40,549 bases of DNA from Stenotrophomonas sp. UBA2302 (lineage in GTDB: Bacteria; Pseudomonadota; Gammaproteobacteria; Xanthomonadales; Xanthomonadaceae): assembly GCA_002345545.1 (NCBI GenBank), contig DDVW01000073.1:1-40549 (forward strand). Reading direction: 5' to 3'. Below the pieces are notes generated by a model. That model searched no databases. It was not told the origin of the DNA and worked only from the letters and a program-made list of their open reading frames with translations. Below are positions 12,217 to 19,605 of the stretch, one piece after another; the first letter of the stretch is position 1, and each line of letters starts with the position of its first letter. The translations under genes and the position numbers were made by a program.

Positions 12217-14984
12217 TGAGCCGATTAGTCCTGATTGACGGGTCCAGTTACCTGTATCGCGCGTTCCACGCGCTTCCGCCGCTGTCCAACGCCGAGGGCG
12301 AGCCTACCGGTGCGCTGTTCGGCGTGGTCAACATGCTGCGTGCCACGCTCAAGGAAAAGCCCGAATACATCGCCTTCGTGGTCGATGCCCCGGGCAAGAC
12401 CTTCCGCGACGAGCTGTATGCCGAGTACAAGGCCAACCGCCCGCCGATGCCCGAGGACCTGCGCGCGCAGGTGCAGCCGATGTGCGACATCGTGCATGCG
12501 CTGGGCATCGACATCCTGCGCGTGCCCGGCGTGGAAGCCGATGACGTGATCGGCACGCTGGCGCTGGCCGCCGCCGCCGACGGGTTGCAGGTCACCATTT
12601 CCACCGGCGACAAGGATTTCGCCCAGCTGGTGCGTCCGGGGGTGGGGCTGGTCAACACAATGACCGGCAGCCGTACCGATTCGGACGCGGCGGTGATCGA
12701 GAAATTCGGCGTGCATGCCGTGCAGATCGTCGACTACCTGTCGCTGATGGGCGACACCGTCGACAACGTGCCCGGCGTGGAGAAATGCGGCCCCAAGACC
12801 GCCGCCAAGTGGCTGGCCGAGTACAACGACCTTGATGGCGTGATCGCCGCCGCCCCGACCATGAAGGGCAAGATCGGCGAGAACCTGCGCGCCGCGCTGC
12901 CGCGGTTGCCACTGAACCGCGAGCTGGTCACCATCCGCACCGATGTGCCGCTGGAGCAGGGGCCGCGCGACCTGCAGCTGCGGGCGCAGGAGGTGGATGT
13001 GCTGCGTGGCCTGTACGCCCGTTACGGCTTCACCCAGGCGCTGCGTGAGCTGGGCGGCGGTGCCGCACCGGCAGCGGTCGATGACAGCAAGGTCAGTCTG
13101 CGCGGGACGGCGGCCGGCTATGCCAAGTCGGCGGAAAGCGCATCTGCTGGCGCGCTTGATCCGGCGCTGGCGGCCAAGGGCGAGTATGAAACGGTGCTCA
13201 CCGGCGGACAGCTGCAGGCCTGGGTGGAACGGCTGCAGGCCGCCGATGCGTTCGCCTTCGACACCGAGACCGATGCACTGGATGCGATGCGCGCCAACCT
13301 GGTCGGCATCAGCCTGGCGGTCGAGCCGGGCAAGGGCGCCTACATCCCGGTCGGCCACGATTATCCGGGGGCACCGGCGCAGTTGCCGATGACGCAGGTG
13401 CTGGAGGCGCTCAAGCCGCTGCTCGAGGACGCCGGCAAGAAGAAGATCGGCCAGCACGGCAAGTACGACATCCACGTGCTGCGGCGCCATGGTGTCAACG
13501 TGCAGGGCTATGCCGATGACACGATGCTGGAAAGCTTCGTGTTCAACTCTACCGCCACCCGGCACGACATGGATTCGCTGGCGCAGCGCTATCTCGGCTA
13601 CACCACCACCCGCTTCGAGGATGTCGCCGGCAAGGGCGCCAAGCAGATCTCCTTCTCGCAGGTCGGTATCGACGAGGCTGGCAGCTATGCCAGCGAGGAT
13701 GCCGACATCACCCTGCGCCTGCACCGGGTGCTGGCTCCACAGCTGGCGGCCGAGCCTTCGCTGGAAAAGGTCTATCGCGAGATCGAGATGCCGCTGGTGC
13801 CGGTGCTGGCGCGGATCGAGGCCAATGGCGTCTGCATCGACAGCGCCGAGCTGCGGCGGCAGAGCGCGGAGCTGTCCGCGCGCATGCTCAGCGCGCAGCA
13901 GAAGGCCACCGAACTGGCCGGGCGCACCTTCAACCTGGATTCGCCCAAGCAGCTGCAGGCGGTGCTGTTCGATGAACTCGGCCTGCCGGCGCTGGTGAAA
14001 ACACCCAAGGGCCAGCCGTCCACCAACGAGGAGGCGCTGGAGGCGATCGCCGGGCAGCACGAGCTGCCGCGGGTGATCCTCGACTACCGCAGCCTGGCCA
14101 AGCTGCGCAGCACCTATACCGACAAGCTGCCGGAGATGGTCAATCCCGACACCGGCCGTGTGCACACCAGCTATCACCAGTCCGGCGCGGCCACCGGGCG
14201 GCTGTCCTCATCCGACCCCAACCTGCAGAACATCCCGATCCGCACCGACGACGGTCGCCGCATCCGCACCGCGTTCATTGCCCCGCCGGGCCGCAAGCTG
14301 ATGGCCTGCGACTATTCGCAGATCGAGCTGCGGATCATGGCCCACCTGTCCGAGGATCCCGGTCTGGTCCGTGCCTTCGAACAGGGCGTGGACGTGCACC
14401 GTGCCACCGCCGCCGAAGTGTTCGGACGCGCGCTGGAGGATGTCACCAGCAACGAGCGGCGCGCGGCCAAGGCGATCAATTTCGGCCTGATGTACGGCAT
14501 GAGCGCGTTCGGGCTGGCCAAGAACCTCGATATCGACCGTGGCCAGGCACAGGATTATGTGGCGCTGTATTTCAGCCGTTATCCGGCGGTGCGTGACTTC
14601 ATGGAGCGCATGCGCGTGCAGGCGCGCGAACAGGGCTATGTCGAGACCCTGTTCGGCCGGCGGCTGTATCTGAACGATATCCACGCCCGCAACCAGGGCC
14701 TGCGCGCCGGTGCCGAGCGGGCGGCGATCAATGCGCCGATGCAGGGCACGGCGGCAGACATCATCAAGCGGGCGATGGTCAGCGTGGATACGTGGCTGGC
14801 CGATCACCGCGAACGTGCGCTGATGATCCTGCAGGTGCATGACGAACTGGTATTCGAGGCCGATGCGGATTTCATCGACACCCTGCGCGGTGAGGTGGAA
14901 GCGCGGATGGCGGCAGCCGCGCAGTTGCGGGTACCGCTGGTGGTGGACACCGGTGTGGGCGACAACTGGGATGAAGCGCACTGA
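12216..14984 (+). CDS. polA: DNA polymerase I
   Basis: A 922-residue family A polymerase for Okazaki fragment maturation and repair. It has the three usual domains. The 5' nuclease is at about 1-290 (LVLIDGSSYLYRAFHAL; VEADDVIGTLA; STGDKDFAQLV). The 3'-5' proofreading exonuclease has FDTETD with D349 and E351, plus YASEDAD further on, so the active site is kept. The polymerase is C-terminal, with DYSQIELR (D699) and HDELVFE (D876) as the metal-binding aspartates. The short linker is typical of proteobacterial enzymes. Nothing is truncated. The gene downstream is an sRNA, as in several gammaproteobacteria. Confidence 0.97.
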   Translation: MSRLVLIDGSSYLYRAFHALPPLSNAEGEPTGALFGVVNMLRATLKEKPEYIAFVVDAPGKTFRDELYAEYKANRPPMPEDLRAQVQPMCDIVHALGIDILRVPGVEADDVIGTLALAAAADGLQVTISTGDKDFAQLVRPGVGLVNTMTGSRTDSDAAVIEKFGVHAVQIVDYLSLMGDTVDNVPGVEKCGPKTAAKWLAEYNDLDGVIAAAPTMKGKIGENLRAALPRLPLNRELVTIRTDVPLEQGPRDLQLRAQEVDVLRGLYARYGFTQALRELGGGAAPAAVDDSKVSLRGTAAGYAKSAESASAGALDPALAAKGEYETVLTGGQLQAWVERLQAADAFAFDTETDALDAMRANLVGISLAVEPGKGAYIPVGHDYPGAPAQLPMTQVLEALKPLLEDAGKKKIGQHGKYDIHVLRRHGVNVQGYADDTMLESFVFNSTATRHDMDSLAQRYLGYTTTRFEDVAGKGAKQISFSQVGIDEAGSYASEDADITLRLHRVLAPQLAAEPSLEKVYREIEMPLVPVLARIEANGVCIDSAELRRQSAELSARMLSAQQKATELAGRTFNLDSPKQLQAVLFDELGLPALVKTPKGQPSTNEEALEAIAGQHELPRVILDYRSLAKLRSTYTDKLPEMVNPDTGRVHTSYHQSGAATGRLSSSDPNLQNIPIRTDDGRRIRTAFIAPPGRKLMACDYSQIELRIMAHLSEDPGLVRAFEQGVDVHRATAAEVFGRALEDVTSNERRAAKAINFGLMYGMSAFGLAKNLDIDRGQAQDYVALYFSRYPAVRDFMERMRVQAREQGYVETLFGRRLYLNDIHARNQGLRAGAERAAINAPMQGTAADIIKRAMVSVDTWLADHRERALMILQVHDELVFEADADFIDTLRGEVEARMAAAAQLRVPLVVDTGVGDNWDEAH

Positions 14985-14997
14985 GCTGCGTACTTCA

Positions 14998-15028
14998 CCC
15001 TGCCTGCGGGCCGTCATCGCAGGCAGGG
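14998..15028 (+). terminator. Hairpin after polA
   Basis: A perfect 11-bp stem (CCCTGCCTGCG with CGCAGGCAGGG) and a 9-nt loop begin 14 bp after the polA stop. No T run follows. Confidence 0.5.
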
Positions 15029-15317
15029 CCGGGTGGCGTGAGGCGATATGGCCGCACTCCACAGCAGGTTTGCGGTCACAGGTGAAAGCGCACGATCGGA
15101 TGTCGCGCCGCTCGAGCGTTATATGAATACGGATGATGGTGTTTGCGACGGCGGCAGCCGATTGTTCCGTTGCACATGGTTCTGATGCCATTTGTGGAAC
15201 GTTGCGTCATGCATCGCCCATTCAAGGATGCGGACATGGTGCCGGGAATGAATCACTCCTTAATCATCCTGAAAAAACAGCGGGTTCTTCACGAACTATC
15301 AATGTACGGGATGGTCA
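15029..15317. other. Gene-free stretch between polA and the sRNA
   Basis: No protein-like reading frame is visible on either strand. The stretch is less GC-rich than its surroundings, especially from 15110 on, and leads into the sRNA promoter. The open frames that cross it have shadow-like composition. Confidence 0.5.
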
Positions 15318-15329
15318 TATAGACCGTGA

Positions 15330-15448
15330 CAGGTGCAAGGCCTGTCATAGATCTCTCCCATCCCCTGGAGCAGATCTCGGAGCGGGGATTCCTCCCCAAA
15401 TGCCCGCTCCCCGGCCCCGTCGATCCCCCCTGGTCGACGGGGCTTTTT
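15330..15448 (+). ncRNA. sX13-like small RNA with three C-rich hairpin loops
   Basis: Three hairpins follow one another. The first runs from AGATCTCTCC to GGAGCAGATCT with a loop CATCCCCT. The second is GAGCGGG with CCCGCTC, presenting CCTCCCC. The third is GCCCCGTCGA with TCGACGGGGC, presenting CCCCCC, and it doubles as the terminator. A -10-like TATAGA at 15318-15323 predicts a start near 15330, giving an RNA of about 115-120 nt. From memory, Xanthomonas sX13 is a 115-nt RNA downstream of polA with an unstructured 5' end and three stem-loops with C-rich loops that pair with G-rich target sites. Location, size and architecture all fit. The exact 5' end is inferred. Confidence 0.75.
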
Positions 15449-15452
15449 TTTT
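15414..15452 (+). terminator. Intrinsic terminator of the sX13-like RNA
   Basis: A perfect 10-bp stem (GCCCCGTCGA with TCGACGGGGC) is followed directly by nine T residues. This is the strongest terminator in the window. Confidence 0.95.
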
Positions 15453-15546
15453 ATCACTACTATCGCTACTTCTGGCGTGCAGGATTCGCACGTTTCGGAC
15501 GGATTTGCGGGTTTCTCCCGACCCTCCTCAGTAGGGCCAGTGCAGA

Positions 15547-15567
15547 AACGTGCACAACTTGCACGTT
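15547..15567. repeat. Inverted repeat ahead of the island integrase
   Basis: Two perfect 8-bp arms (AACGTGCA and TGCACGTT) flank a 5-bp spacer, 27 bp before the integrase start. The layout suits a recombinase core site or an operator. Confidence 0.5.
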
Positions 15568-15594
15568 ACGTACTCTCAGGCTACATTCGTTCCC

Positions 15595-16776
15595 ATGACG
15601 AACGTTGTGGCCATCTCTGGAACGCCCAATAGTTCACTGGCCAAGGAAAACCGGCCAGAGCCGGGTAGCGAGCGCAGCCTTGCGTTCCTCGGTTGCGACG
15701 GCCACGCCTACGCCTTCAACCTCGTTCGCGACTGGGAAGCTCAGCTCATCCATCTGGAAGGGCTCAAGGGCAACAGCGCCAAGAGCTTCGCCGACGACGT
15801 GTTCCGGCTGCTCAACCACGCCAAGGTCGCACCGTGGGACCTCAAGAAAGAGCATGTCACCAGCTTCTTGCAGGCGCGGTCCAAGCTGCGGCCGAGCGGC
15901 GCGCTGTCGCCGGCGACCGTCGGCAGCTACTGCGCTGCCTGGCGCTCGTTCCAGAACTTCATGCTCGAACTGGATCGCGTCAACGAGATCGTGGCGCGCT
16001 TCAAGACGCGACCACGCAAGTTCGTCACCGAAGAGAACTCGATTGCCGTCAAGAAGTACAAGGCGAACTGGGTTCCGAAGGCTTGGGCGCTGACGCCGGA
16101 AGAGATTGACGCGATCGATGCCCAGTTCGTGGCCGACATCAAGCAGGCGTTTGCGTCCCGGAGCAAGTCCCTGCTGCCGCTCCAGCGCGACCGCGTCATG
16201 TTTCACCTCTCGATCCACTTCGCCTTGCGCGTTTCCGAGTTGGTGACGGTCGAGCTTCCGGCGTTCCAGCCCAGCCACGATCCCAAGCTGGCTCACTTCG
16301 GAAATTTCGGCACGCTCACGATCACCGGCAAAAACGACGTGACCGGCACCATCCCGATGCGGGAGCCGGAAGTCTTTGGTCTGCTGGAGTGGTACCTGTC
16401 CTCTGTCCGCCAGAAGATCCTGCTGCGTCGGAAAGACGCTGGCAACGGCCTGTGCGAGTTCGACGGACGGAAGTTCGTCACCTCACAGCTGCTGTTCCCC
16501 AGCGAGCGCGGCGGCGTGATCAACCCCCAGGCATTTCGCAAGCGTCTGAAGAAGATGGCGATGCGCGCTGGCGTGATCCGCAAGAAGCTCACACCGCATG
16601 TGCTGCGCCATACCGGGTGCACGCTCATGGTGCCGGTGTACTCGCCCGAAATCGCGCAGAAGTACATGCGCCACAAGAACCTGTTCACTACGCTCTACTA
16701 CTACCACCCCACACCGCTGAACGCCGCGCACGAGGTCAACAGCGCCGTTGCCCTGTTCCGCGATGACGAGGAATGA
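15595..16776 (+). CDS. Tyrosine recombinase (phage-type integrase)
   Basis: A 393-residue site-specific recombinase that probably moved this island. An N-terminal SAM-like core-binding domain (about 45-150) precedes the catalytic domain. All catalytic positions are visible: R212 in FALRVSEL, H335 and R338 in HVLRHTG, H360 in MRHKNL, and the nucleophile in LYYYH, most likely Y369 at the usual spacing from H360. I chose ATG 15595; an in-frame GTG at 15550 lies inside an inverted repeat and is less likely. The HTH gene follows after 21 bp, so the two are co-transcribed. Confidence 0.88.
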   Translation: MTNVVAISGTPNSSLAKENRPEPGSERSLAFLGCDGHAYAFNLVRDWEAQLIHLEGLKGNSAKSFADDVFRLLNHAKVAPWDLKKEHVTSFLQARSKLRPSGALSPATVGSYCAAWRSFQNFMLELDRVNEIVARFKTRPRKFVTEENSIAVKKYKANWVPKAWALTPEEIDAIDAQFVADIKQAFASRSKSLLPLQRDRVMFHLSIHFALRVSELVTVELPAFQPSHDPKLAHFGNFGTLTITGKNDVTGTIPMREPEVFGLLEWYLSSVRQKILLRRKDAGNGLCEFDGRKFVTSQLLFPSERGGVINPQAFRKRLKKMAMRAGVIRKKLTPHVLRHTGCTLMVPVYSPEIAQKYMRHKNLFTTLYYYHPTPLNAAHEVNSAVALFRDDEE

Positions 16777-16797
16777 CGTGATACACGAGGTCCGACC

Positions 16798-17250
16798 ATG
16801 AAGATCAAGCTCCGCAACCGACTCGAGGTTCTGATGAAGGACTCGGGCGTCAACAGCTTCGAGGAGATGGCCCAGCGCCTGACGCAGAATCAAGGCTGCA
16901 AGATCACTCGCACCGCACTGAGCCGGAAGTTTCGCGATCAGGATGTATCGCTCGCGCTTTCCATGATCGAAGCGATCTGCAACGAACTGCAGTGCCTGCC
17001 CGGCGACATTTTCGAGACCGAAGTGTCCGACGCTTCCGAGACGTTCGTGGAAGAGCTGCGCACGCGGCTGCAACCGTTCCGCTACGGCACGATCCGCCTG
17101 CAGAAGCCCGGGCCGGCGACTGAGATGGCTTCCGAGCCGACAGGAGAAGTCGCCTCAACGCCCGCCAAGAAGGCAAAGCCGGCGATGGATCTGGATGCAA
17201 TCGCCGGTCCGCGGGTCTCGCATCTGCACGCCGGCAAGCTGAAGAAGTGA
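16798..17250 (+). CDS. Cro/C1-type HTH protein of the recombinase module
   Basis: A 150-residue protein. Residues 1-70 look like a Cro/C1-type helix-turn-helix (SFEEMAQRLTQ, then ITRTALSRKFRD and SLALSMIEAICNELQCLPGD). The C-terminal half is low in structure and rich in Ala, Pro, Thr and Lys. It sits between the integrase and a recombinase-like gene, with gaps of 21 and 8 bp, so it is likely part of one transposition/integration unit, either as a regulator or as a directionality factor. GAGG precedes the start. No specific family beyond the HTH can be named. Confidence 0.7.
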   Translation: MKIKLRNRLEVLMKDSGVNSFEEMAQRLTQNQGCKITRTALSRKFRDQDVSLALSMIEAICNELQCLPGDIFETEVSDASETFVEELRTRLQPFRYGTIRLQKPGPATEMASEPTGEVASTPAKKAKPAMDLDAIAGPRVSHLHAGKLKK

Positions 17251-17258
17251 GTTGAGCC

Positions 17259-18560
17259 TTGGCCATTGCCTGCGCCCTGTGTGACAGCATCGGCCGCGGT
17301 GAACGCTGGCGTGCGCCACGTTTCTGCATGAGAACGCGGGTCGATCCGCCGGGCACCTGCTGGCTGCATTCCTCCAAGGAGGAACTGCGGTGGTGCGCTC
17401 AATCGATGGTCACCTCCATGCAGGGCGCGGAAAAGCGCAGCCTGTATCTCCAGCTGCTTCGGCGCGTCGGCGAAGCGTTCCAGCAAGACGATCTTGCGGT
17501 CGACAACCTGCTGGCGACGATATCGCCAGAGGCGAGGTCGATGCTGCTGAAGTACGGCTCCGCCGAGCTGCGGGCGGCGCTGTCCAAGCGCATCGCCGCG
17601 CTGCCGAACGCCGAGGTGCGGCCGGCCACGACCAGCGCACGGATTCCGGACGGATTGCCTCAGCCGCTCCTGGATGGCCTGCTGGCATTCGAGAAGCGAT
17701 TGCAGGCACGTTACGAGACGCTGGTTGAGCGCGGGCACACGCGTTCGCACAAGTACGTCGCGGCCGCCATGAAGGTGCCCGTGCGACTGGCCGTCTTCCT
17801 CGCCGGGGAGGGCATCGAGCGCTGGGACATCGTCAGGAATCGCGACCTGGTCGCGTTCTTCCAGAAGAACCCCGCGGCTCCGCGTCAGCCCATCGAGCGT
17901 TTCCTTCAGTCCATGGAGGATCACCGCCCGTTCCGTGAGCGCCGCGGTCGACCGGCTGGCGGACGCAAGCGAATGCGTGACGCCAAGCGTCGCCCGCCGC
18001 CTCAGGTGCTGCGTCCCGAGATCCTGCTGCAGTTTCTCGCCGACGTGCGCGAGCGCTACAGCGTGCACGAGTATTTGCTCGCGTGGATGGTGTGCCGGCT
18101 GGGCATGATCGCCAGGCACGCCTACAGCATTACCCTGGACCGAATTCAATTGAACGACCGTGGTCGAATGGTCATCCGCCCGGCGCTCGTCTGGGTCGAA
18201 GTGCCTCAGCGAGTTGCCGACCAGTTTCGCAAGATCATCGAGCCCGTCGATCCGAGTTGGGGCAAGGTCGACCCCGAGTCGCTTCGCTTCGTCACGCTGT
18301 TCGACCACTACATCACCGACCTCGACGAGTTCACAGCAAAGGTACTGCAGGGTCGTACGCGCCTGCTGCGCGCATCGGCCATCTTTGCGGCAATGCTCGA
18401 CGGTCATCTGGATCGCGTGACCCTGCGCCACACCATGGGCGTGTCGATGCCCACGATCCTGCAGCTTGAGCGCCTGTTGTCCGTAGACCTCCATCGGCGG
18501 CTGGATCCCAGCTTGGTGGAGGCCCGAAATGCGCACATCACGGGGCACGTCGATGACTGA
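17259..18560 (+). CDS. Recombinase-like protein with degenerate catalytic site
   Basis: A 433-residue protein I do not recognise as a named family. The N terminus has cysteines in a CALC...FC...TC pattern that could bind zinc. The second half looks like a decayed tyrosine-recombinase fold: YLLAWMVCRLGMIARHAYSITLDRI resembles the helix that carries the first catalytic arginine, and TLRHTMGVSMPTILQLERLL resembles the HxxRH helix. No tyrosine follows in the expected place. It could be a partner subunit of the integrase, as in recombinase-trio elements. The start is a TTG at 17259, 8 bp after the previous stop; ATG 17328 is an alternative that would lose the first cysteines. It overlaps the next gene by 8 bp. 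Confidence 0.6.
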   Translation: MAIACALCDSIGRGERWRAPRFCMRTRVDPPGTCWLHSSKEELRWCAQSMVTSMQGAEKRSLYLQLLRRVGEAFQQDDLAVDNLLATISPEARSMLLKYGSAELRAALSKRIAALPNAEVRPATTSARIPDGLPQPLLDGLLAFEKRLQARYETLVERGHTRSHKYVAAAMKVPVRLAVFLAGEGIERWDIVRNRDLVAFFQKNPAAPRQPIERFLQSMEDHRPFRERRGRPAGGRKRMRDAKRRPPPQVLRPEILLQFLADVRERYSVHEYLLAWMVCRLGMIARHAYSITLDRIQLNDRGRMVIRPALVWVEVPQRVADQFRKIIEPVDPSWGKVDPESLRFVTLFDHYITDLDEFTAKVLQGRTRLLRASAIFAAMLDGHLDRVTLRHTMGVSMPTILQLERLLSVDLHRRLDPSLVEARNAHITGHVDD

Positions 18561-18864
18561 CCGCCGCTGGTTCGTGTACTTGGTGGAGTGCCGGACCCGT
18601 CGTATCTATACCGGGGTCACGCCCGATCTCGTGAACCGGATGAATGCACATCGGCGCGGACGCGGTGCGGCGTTCACGCGGATCAATCCGCCGGAGCGGC
18701 TGCTCGCCGCGAAGCCGTTCGAGAATCGCAGCGAAGCGCAGCAGGTGGAAGCCCAAGTAAAGCGCCTTCCCGCGGCCCACAAGCGATTTCTGGCGGCGGA
18801 GTGGTCAAAGGAGCACCCGGTCGACGAGCGCGCCCAGGAAGCGCTTGCGCTCGGTCAGGGCTAG
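18553..18864 (+). CDS. GIY-YIG endonuclease-domain protein (URI type)
   Basis: A 103-residue protein that is almost entirely a GIY-YIG domain. The first strand holds VYL (residues 8-10) and the second IYTG (18-21), followed by DLVNRMNAH with R29. EAQQVEAQVKRLP carries the glutamate expected to bind the metal. Single-domain URI proteins of this size are thought to nick DNA, but few are characterised. The start overlaps the previous gene by 8 bp, which ties it to the recombinase module. Its end overlaps the convergent HipA-like gene by 60 bp. An in-frame ATG at 18529 is a less likely start. Confidence 0.82.
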   Translation: MTDRRWFVYLVECRTRRIYTGVTPDLVNRMNAHRRGRGAAFTRINPPERLLAAKPFENRSEAQQVEAQVKRLPAAHKRFLAAEWSKEHPVDERAQEALALGQG

Positions 18865-19599
18865 GTAGGCAGCCACCTGCTCGTCGATCGTGACGTTGCC
18901 TACGGTGTCGTCGTAGGTAGTCGCCGAGAGGATCGCCCAGTCCGGCATCGACATAATCCGCTCCACCATCGCGCCGCAATAGCAGGGATTTACCAGCTTC
19001 TGGAACGGGTGAAAGGAAGGGAAGTCGTCCCGCGCCAGCCATTCCAGAGATTGGTCAACGGTCGGGCGACAGGCGAGCAGCGACGATCCTTGGTCAAGCG
19101 CAAACATCACCCCTCGGTCCTGGGCGCCCAGATCGGCCTTGAAGTTGAGAGCGCGGTCTTCGTTGCCGATCCACAGGTCGAACACCGCGAGGTCAGCGGT
19201 CTCCTTGGGATACTTCTGCGCCAGCAGCGTCATGGCCCTGGCATGACCGGCGTGCCGGTACATGCCGTCGGGCAACGGCGGCGCGTCATCAGGATCGTTG
19301 TCGGGATCGTGTCGGTCATCGTCCGTGAAGTCGTACACGTCCAGTCCGACCTCGGCGGCGCGCAGCGCGGCAAAGCGCAGGCGGGCGTCCGAGGCCGACG
19401 CCCGCGCCGGCACGCCGACCAGAACGGGAATCCCCAGAAAGAGCGCCAAGCGGTTCGCCACCAGTTCGGCGTAGACCTGCGACTGCGCAGCCTCGTGGTC
19501 GCACTTCAGCACAGCGGACAGCTGCCCGTCCTCGGCGCCGGTTGTGCTCCGTGCGTTGGGCGTCGCGGCGCCCGTGATTTCGTAGCAGAGGATAGGCAC
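18805..19599 (-). CDS. HipA-like kinase, last gene of the R-M operon
   Basis: A 264-residue protein with the pattern of the small HipA-like protein kinases. AVLKCDHEAAQSQVYAELVA supplies a lysine (K32) and helix-C-like segment. FDLWIGNEDRALNF has the catalytic D148 and metal-binding N152. FALDQGSSL has the D-x-G aspartate (D169). Residues 93-108 form a strongly acidic insertion (DDDRHDPDNDPDD). HipA kinases phosphorylate glutamyl-tRNA synthetase and act as toxins; this short class is less well known and its target cannot be read here. No HipB-like antitoxin gene is adjacent. It starts with GTG six bases after the hsdR stop, so it is co-expressed with hsdR. Confidence 0.62.
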   Translation of the reverse strand: MPILCYEITGAATPNARSTTGAEDGQLSAVLKCDHEAAQSQVYAELVANRLALFLGIPVLVGVPARASASDARLRFAALRAAEVGLDVYDFTDDDRHDPDNDPDDAPPLPDGMYRHAGHARAMTLLAQKYPKETADLAVFDLWIGNEDRALNFKADLGAQDRGVMFALDQGSSLLACRPTVDQSLEWLARDDFPSFHPFQKLVNPCYCGAMVERIMSMPDWAILSATTYDDTVGNVTIDEQVAAYLALTERKRFLGALVDRVLL

Positions 19600-19605
19600 G
19601 GCGGC

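Noticed and set aside
12225..14177. 650-codon minus-strand open frame opposite polA
   Set aside because: Antisense shadow of polA with His/Gln-rich composition and no recognisable motif.
15414..15452. sRNA terminator as the attachment site of the island
   Set aside because: I looked for a second copy of the stem or T run at the right side (28800-34450) and found none.
15133..15534. 133-codon plus-strand frame across the sRNA and its terminator
   Set aside because: It runs through the terminator hairpin and T run, and its translation has no family features.
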